Assembly (NCBI GenBank): GCA_913054565.1
Contig: CAJXHW010000034.1
Coordinates: forward strand, 1-11,459
Direction of reading: 5' to 3'
Length of the DNA: 11,459 nucleotides
Origin: an uncultured Kordia sp.
Lineage (GTDB): Bacteria; Bacteroidota; Bacteroidia; Flavobacteriales; Flavobacteriaceae
A program made the position numbers and the translations under genes. The notes under the pieces are model-generated. The model was not told the origin of the DNA and made no database searches. It was given only the letters and a program-made list of their open reading frames with translations. Positions 7,876 to 11,459 of the stretch are shown here, in pieces (within the stretch, counting starts at the first letter, position 1; each line of letters starts with the position of its first letter).

Positions 7876-7881
7876 TTTAAA
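7832..7881 (-). promoter_or_regulatory. Programmed -1 ribosomal frameshift signal between orfA and orfB
   Basis: Read on the minus strand, T_TTA_AAC (7881-7875) is in the orfA frame and fits the X_XXY_YYZ slippery pattern; after slippage the codons are TTT and AAA in the orfB frame. Four bases later TGATAGA (7870-7864) can pair perfectly with TCTATCA (7838-7832). Between them TGTC/GACA (7863-7860/7856-7853) forms a small inner hairpin around the orfA stop codon. The orfA stop is 18 nt past the heptamer, so the two frames overlap across the site, as an IS3-family element requires. Confidence 0.72.
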
Positions 7882-8171
7882 AGAAGATTTCTTAATTTCT
7901 CGTCTTCCAACTCTTTCTCTAAACGTTTTATCTTTTGGACTGGTGTTTCTTTGGCTTTTGGCAAAACAGTTAAATTAGGATTACTCCAATCTAAAGTACC
8001 ATATTTTCTTAACCAGACCAAAACAGTACTTCTGCCTTGAATACCATAAATTTTTTGAATCTGTTTGTAGGTGTAATTGCCTTTTTCTACCTCGGATACC
8101 AAGGCTAATTTAAAGCCTAAATTGTAATCGCGTTGAGTGCGTTTAACCCGTTTGTTCTCTTTACTCTTCAT
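7857..8171 (-). CDS. IS3-family transposase OrfA (helix-turn-helix, leucine zipper)
   Basis: A 104-aa DNA-binding protein of the IS element. The ATG at 8171 is chosen over a TTG at 8192, which lies inside the terminal inverted repeat. The N-terminal half is a helix-turn-helix (LALVSEVEKGNYTYKQIQKIYGIQ, then STVLVWLRKYG) that in this family binds the inverted repeats. A heptad leucine pattern follows (IKRLEKELEDEKLRNLLLNTM), which mediates OrfA/OrfAB multimerisation. By family knowledge, OrfA alone represses or modulates transposition and the fused OrfAB is the active transposase. The zipper runs directly into the slippery heptamer, so OrfA and the fusion share it almost entirely. Confidence 0.88.
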   Translation of the reverse strand: MKSKENKRVKRTQRDYNLGFKLALVSEVEKGNYTYKQIQKIYGIQGRSTVLVWLRKYGTLDWSNPNLTVLPKAKETPVQKIKRLEKELEDEKLRNLLLNTMIDV

Positions 8172-8186
8172 AATAAGTCGATTTTG

Positions 8187-8211
8187 TGTCAACTTATTTC
8201 AGGATGGGACA
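8187..8211 (-). repeat. Terminal inverted repeat of the IS, orfA end
   Basis: On the minus strand it begins TGTCCCATCCT and ends AAGTTGACA, in register with the repeat at 6900-6924. The TTGACA at its inner edge could also serve as a -35-like element for transposase transcription, though this is not the normal host promoter type. Confidence 0.75.
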
Positions 8212-8218
8212 ACCACAT

Positions 8219-8251
8219 AAAAAAAACCTCTTGAAATCAAGAGGCTTTTTT
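8219..8251 (-). terminator. Bidirectional rho-independent terminator downstream of carB
   Basis: CCTCTTGA (8227-8234) pairs with TCAAGAGG (8237-8244). Eight A lie to the left (8219-8226) and six T to the right (8246-8251), so it reads as a terminator on both strands. On the minus strand it ends the carB transcript, 25 bp after the stop. On the plus strand it would have served the barrel gene before the insertion sequence entered. Confidence 0.85.
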
Positions 8252-8268
8252 ATATAATCAATATGATA

Positions 8269-11118
8269 TTATCTAGTCAAATACATTTTACGCCTTGAAT
8301 ACAAGTCATAAAATTGATCATCTTTTAAGTCATCTATAAACAAAATACTTTCTCCTGTACTTTTCATTTCTGGACCTAACTGTTTGTTTACATTCGGGAA
8401 TTTATTGAAAGAGAACACCGGCTGCTTTATAGCATACCCTTTTAACTGCGGATTAAATGTAAAATCTGTCACTTTAGCCCCTAACATCACTTTAGTTGCA
8501 AAGTTCACATATGGCTGCCCATATGCTTTTGCAATAAACGGCACTGTTCTAGACGCCCTAGGGTTCGCTTCAATAATATACACTTTATCATCTTTTATAG
8601 CAAACTGAATGTTTATTAATCCTTTTGTTTCAAGTGCTAAAGCAATAGTTTTAGTATGATCTTTAATTTGCTGCATTACAAACTCACCCAAATTAAACGG
8701 TGGTAAAGTTGCATTTGAATCTCCTGAATGCACACCACAAGGCTCAATATGTTCCATTATCCCAATAATCTGAACATTCTCTCCATCACAAATCGCATCT
8801 GACTCAGCTTCAATAGCTCCTGCTAAATAATGATCTAACAATAGTTTATTTCCTGGAATTGTTCTCAGTAAATCAAACACATGTTCTTCAAGTTCTTGCT
8901 TATTTATTACAATTTTCATTCCTTGCCCTCCTAATACATATGAAGGACGTACTAATATTGGAAAATCTAATTCATCTGCAATTACCAAAGCTTCAGCTAC
9001 AGTTTCAGCAACACCAAATTCAGGATAAGGAATGTTATTATCTTTTAATATTTTAGAAAAACTACCTCTATCTTCTGCTAAATCTAATGCTTTATAAGAT
9101 GTTCCAATAATTTTAATACCATAACGCTCTAGTTTTTCAGCTAACTTTAAAGCTGTTTGCCCACCCAACTGAACAATAACTCCTTCTGGTTTTTCATGAC
9201 GAATAATATCATATATATGCTCCCAAAAAACTGGTTCAAAATACAATTTATCTGCTGTATCAAAGTCTGTAGAAACAGTTTCTGGGTTACAGTTAATCAT
9301 AATTGTTTCATAACCTTCTTCTGCTGCAGCTAGCACACCATGTACACAACAATAATCAAATTCAATCCCTTGCCCTATTCTATTTGGCCCTGAACCTAAA
9401 ACTATTATTTTCTTTTTATCAGAAACCTCACTCTCATTATGCACATAACGAGTTCCGTTTGCTAATTCAACCTCACTTTCAAATGTAGAGTAGTAATACG
9501 GTGTTTTTGCTGTAAATTCTGCCGCACACGTATCAACTAACTTATAAACCCTATTAATATTTAACTCGTCACGTTTATTATACACCTGACTCTCTAAACA
9601 TTTTAGCATATGAGCAATTTGTCTATCTCCATATCCTTTTTGCTTCGCTTCCAACAACAATTCTCTTTCAATAGTGTCTATTGTATACGTAGCTATTTCT
9701 TTTTCTAAGTGGTACAACTCCTCGTACTGACGCAAGAACCACATATCAATTTTTGTGATTTCGTGAATCCTACTTAATGGAATTCCAGTTGCTATGGCAT
9801 CATAAATAACAAACACGCGATCCCAACTTGCATGCTCTAACTTACTTAAAATGGTATTGTAATCTGTTTCTCCTTTTCCATCAGCACCTAAACCATTACG
9901 TTTTATTTCTAATGATTGTGTTGCTTTGTGTAATGCCTCTTGGAACGAACGTCCAATTCCCATTACTTCTCCTACAGATTTCATTTGTAAACCTAAGGTT
10001 CTGTCTGACCCTTCAAATTTATCAAAGTTCCAACGTGGTATTTTAACTATTACATAATCTAACGTTGGCTCAAATAATGCTGACGTTGATTTAGTAATTT
10101 GATTATCTAACTCATCTAAATGATACCCCATAGCTAATTTAGCAGCAATTTTCGCAATAGGATATCCAGTTGCTTTTGATGCTAATGCAGATGAACGCGA
10201 TACACGAGGATTTATTTCAATAGCAATAATTTCTTCTTTATCATCAGGTGACACAGCAAATTGCACGTTACATCCTCCTGCAAAATCACCAATACTACGC
10301 ATCATATGTATAGCCATATCACGCATTTTTTGATAGGTTACATCAGAAAGTGTCATTGCTGGTGCTACTGTAATTGAATCTCCAGTATGAATCCCCATAG
10401 GATCCATATTTTCAATAGAACAAATAATCACAACATTATCATTTGCATCACGAAGTAATTCTAATTCATATTCTTTCCAACCTAGCAGAGCTTTATCAAT
10501 CATCACCTCGTGAATTGGAGACACTTCCAAACCATGAGTTAACAATCTATCAAAATCTTCTTCATTATGCACAAAGGCAGCCCCTGCTCCACCTAGAGTA
10601 AACGAAGCTCTAATTACTAGTGGAAAACCAAACTCCTGTGCTATTTCTTTACCTTCTAAAAAAGATGTTGCTGTAGCCTGTGGCGCCATTGGAATTCCAA
10701 TTTTCGCCATTAAGTTTTTAAACTGTTCTCTATCCTCTGTAATATTAATTGCTGCAATATCAACCCCAATAATTTCAACACCAAAATCTTCCCAAATTCC
10801 TTTTTCATCTGCTTCAATACATAAATTTAATGCTGTTTGCCCACCCATAGTTGGTAAAACAGCATCTATTTGAGGATGATCTTTAAGTATTTGAATAATT
10901 GACTTGGTATTTAAAGGTTTTAAATACACATGATCTGCCATAGACGGATCTGTCATTATTGTTGCTGGGTTAGAATTTATAAGGATTGTCTCTATCCCAT
11001 CTTCACGCAGTGAGCGTAAGGCTTGAGTTCCTGAGTAATCAAACTCACAAGCTTGACCAATAACAATTGGTCCTGAACCTATTAATAAAATCGATTTTAA
11101 ATCTTCTCTTTTCGGCAT
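8269..11118 (-). CDS. carB: Carbamoyl-phosphate synthase large subunit, without the C-terminal allosteric domain
   Basis: Large subunit (949 aa) of glutamine-dependent carbamoyl-phosphate synthase. It uses ammonia from CarA's glutamine hydrolysis, bicarbonate and two ATP to make carbamoyl phosphate for pyrimidine and arginine synthesis in the cytoplasm. It has the usual internal duplication. The first half starts at ILLIGSGPIVIGQACEFDYSG (about 10-30), with Arg130, Arg170, ASFTLGGAGAAF (171-182) and INPRVSRSSALASKATGYP. The second half starts near 566 with IIVLGSGPNRIGQGIEFDYC, followed by RPSYVLGGQGM and EANPRASRTVPF. The protein stops soon after MKSTGES, where E. coli CarB (1073 aa) continues into the MGS-like domain that binds UMP and ornithine. 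That domain is therefore absent; a length near 950 aa is, to my knowledge, usual in Flavobacteriia and not a truncation. The start ATG at 11118 agrees with the family N-terminus. carA is not in the window. Confidence 0.97.
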   Translation of the reverse strand: MPKREDLKSILLIGSGPIVIGQACEFDYSGTQALRSLREDGIETILINSNPATIMTDPSMADHVYLKPLNTKSIIQILKDHPQIDAVLPTMGGQTALNLCIEADEKGIWEDFGVEIIGVDIAAINITEDREQFKNLMAKIGIPMAPQATATSFLEGKEIAQEFGFPLVIRASFTLGGAGAAFVHNEEDFDRLLTHGLEVSPIHEVMIDKALLGWKEYELELLRDANDNVVIICSIENMDPMGIHTGDSITVAPAMTLSDVTYQKMRDMAIHMMRSIGDFAGGCNVQFAVSPDDKEEIIAIEINPRVSRSSALASKATGYPIAKIAAKLAMGYHLDELDNQITKSTSALFEPTLDYVIVKIPRWNFDKFEGSDRTLGLQMKSVGEVMGIGRSFQEALHKATQSLEIKRNGLGADGKGETDYNTILSKLEHASWDRVFVIYDAIATGIPLSRIHEITKIDMWFLRQYEELYHLEKEIATYTIDTIERELLLEAKQKGYGDRQIAHMLKCLESQVYNKRDELNINRVYKLVDTCAAEFTAKTPYYYSTFESEVELANGTRYVHNESEVSDKKKIIVLGSGPNRIGQGIEFDYCCVHGVLAAAEEGYETIMINCNPETVSTDFDTADKLYFEPVFWEHIYDIIRHEKPEGVIVQLGGQTALKLAEKLERYGIKIIGTSYKALDLAEDRGSFSKILKDNNIPYPEFGVAETVAEALVIADELDFPILVRPSYVLGGQGMKIVINKQELEEHVFDLLRTIPGNKLLLDHYLAGAIEAESDAICDGENVQIIGIMEHIEPCGVHSGDSNATLPPFNLGEFVMQQIKDHTKTIALALETKGLINIQFAIKDDKVYIIEANPRASRTVPFIAKAYGQPYVNFATKVMLGAKVTDFTFNPQLKGYAIKQPVFSFNKFPNVNKQLGPEMKSTGESILFIDDLKDDQFYDLYSRRKMYLTR

Positions 11119-11143
11119 GTTGTGTTGTAATTTATTTGTGTTG

Positions 11144-11173
11144 CAAAAATAAGTGACTTTTGGGTAAAAAAAA
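11144..11173 (-). promoter_or_regulatory. Possible carB promoter
   Basis: On the minus strand TATTTTTG (11151-11144) fits the TAnnTTTG -7 consensus. The expected -33 position, 18 nt upstream, holds only TTTT (11173-11170), which belongs to the T-run of the rpmH terminator. A start about 20 nt before the carB ATG would result. It suggests carB is transcribed separately from rpmH. Confidence 0.4.
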
Positions 11174-11198
11174 AGGTGTTACCATTAGGAACACCTTT
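11166..11198 (-). terminator. Rho-independent terminator after rpmH
   Basis: AAAGGTGTT (11172-11180) pairs with AACACCTTT (11190-11198) around a 9-nt loop. On the minus strand nine T follow (complement of 11166-11174). The hairpin starts 24 bp after the rpmH stop and separates rpmH from carB. Confidence 0.82.
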
Positions 11199-11222
11199 CT
11201 ATTATTAACTAGTTGTTAACAA

Positions 11223-11381
11223 TTATTTTTTATGTCTTGGCTCACAAGACACTGTTAATTTCTTTCTTCCTTTAGCTCTTCTTCTAGCAAGAACTTTTCT
11301 TCCATTTACTGAAGCCATTCTATCTCTAAAACCGTGTTTATTTCTTCTTTTTCTTTTTGATGGTTGAAACGTTCTTTTCAT
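11223..11381 (-). CDS. rpmH: 50S ribosomal protein L34
   Basis: A 52-aa very basic protein of the large ribosomal subunit. The start MKRTFQPSKRKRRNKHGF is the near-invariant L34 N-terminus. It continues with RDRMASVNGRKVLARRRAKGRKKL, also diagnostic, and ends with a short SCEPRHKK extension of the kind seen in Bacteroidota L34. The ATG is at 11381 and the stop TAA at 11225-11223. A strong terminator lies just downstream. In many bacteria rpmH is followed by rnpA; here carB follows instead. An inverted repeat lies 40-64 bp upstream of the start. Confidence 0.97.
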   Translation of the reverse strand: MKRTFQPSKRKRRNKHGFRDRMASVNGRKVLARRRAKGRKKLTVSCEPRHKK

Positions 11382-11420
11382 TTTATCGTATCTTTAAAAA
11401 CTTTCTTACTTAATTAAAAA

Positions 11421-11445
11421 TTTAGCGTATTTCTATTCCGCTAAA
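11421..11445. repeat. Inverted repeat upstream of rpmH
   Basis: TTTAGCG (11421-11427) and CGCTAAA (11439-11445) are perfect 7-bp inverted arms around an 11-nt loop. On the minus strand, five T follow closely. It could be a weak terminator for a gene beyond the window edge or a hairpin in the rpmH leader; the sequence does not decide. Confidence 0.45.
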
Positions 11446-11459
11446 ATGTGTCGGCAAAT

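Larger units (their letters stand above)
6900..8211 (-). mobile_element. IS3-family insertion sequence (IS150-like), about 1.31 kb, apparently intact
   Basis: The element has two overlapping minus-strand frames (OrfA with a helix-turn-helix, OrfB with a DD(35)E integrase core) between imperfect terminal inverted repeats that begin TG at both ends, as in the IS3 family. The repeats align in register over 25 positions with 19 identities. An exact direct repeat does not flank these ends: the left flank is ACAA and the right flank ACCA (3 of 4). Alternatively, an exact ACAA occurs at 6896-6899 and 8209-8212, which would place the right end at 8208. Both frames and all catalytic residues are intact, so it could be active. 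It lies between the barrel gene and carB and disrupts neither. Confidence 0.88.

Noticed and set aside
8384..10046. Several plus-strand open frames of 61-74 codons opposite carB
   Set aside because: They are antisense shadows of a highly conserved gene, with no recognisable domain or promoter.

Overview
This AT-rich window comes from a member of the Flavobacteriia (phylum Bacteroidota). The evidence is a secreted nuclease with a type IX secretion (T9SS) C-terminal domain, a DUF4834-YfhO-glycosyltransferase cluster, a carbamoyl-phosphate synthase large subunit lacking the C-terminal regulatory domain, TTTG/TAnnTTTG promoter-like sites and the absence of Shine-Dalgarno sequences before the genes. 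Genus and species cannot be named from this stretch. Most of it is ordinary chromosome; the only accessory element is one insertion sequence.

Layout from left to right. (1) A secreted endonuclease I-family protein on the minus strand (5-1087). (2) A DinB/YfiT-like protein on the plus strand (1244-1705), whose 3' end overlaps by 29 bp the 3' end of the next gene. (3) A minus-strand operon read from about 5722 down to 1677: a small DUF4834 membrane protein, a large YfhO-family polytopic membrane protein and a GT4-like glycosyltransferase. Spacings are 9 and 27 bp, and a well-formed flavobacterial promoter lies upstream. The pairing suggests cell-envelope glycan or glycolipid assembly. (4) A divergent plus-strand gene for an outer-membrane transporter-like beta-barrel with a lysine-rich tail (5846-6883). 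(5) An IS3-family insertion sequence (about 6900-8211), with OrfA and OrfB on the minus strand joined by a -1 frameshift. (6) carB (8269-11118), with a bidirectional terminator at its 3' end. (7) rpmH for ribosomal protein L34 (11223-11381), upstream of carB on the same strand and separated from it by a terminator.

I found no wholly new defence or biosynthetic system. The most distinctive signal is the recoding cassette of the insertion sequence: a T_TTA_AAC heptamer in the orfA frame followed by a potential 7-bp stem, in place of the A_AAA_AAG motif best known in this family. The element also carries a perfect 28-nt palindrome with a T-run inside the transposase 3' end. It sits between the barrel gene and what looks like a terminator formerly shared with carB.
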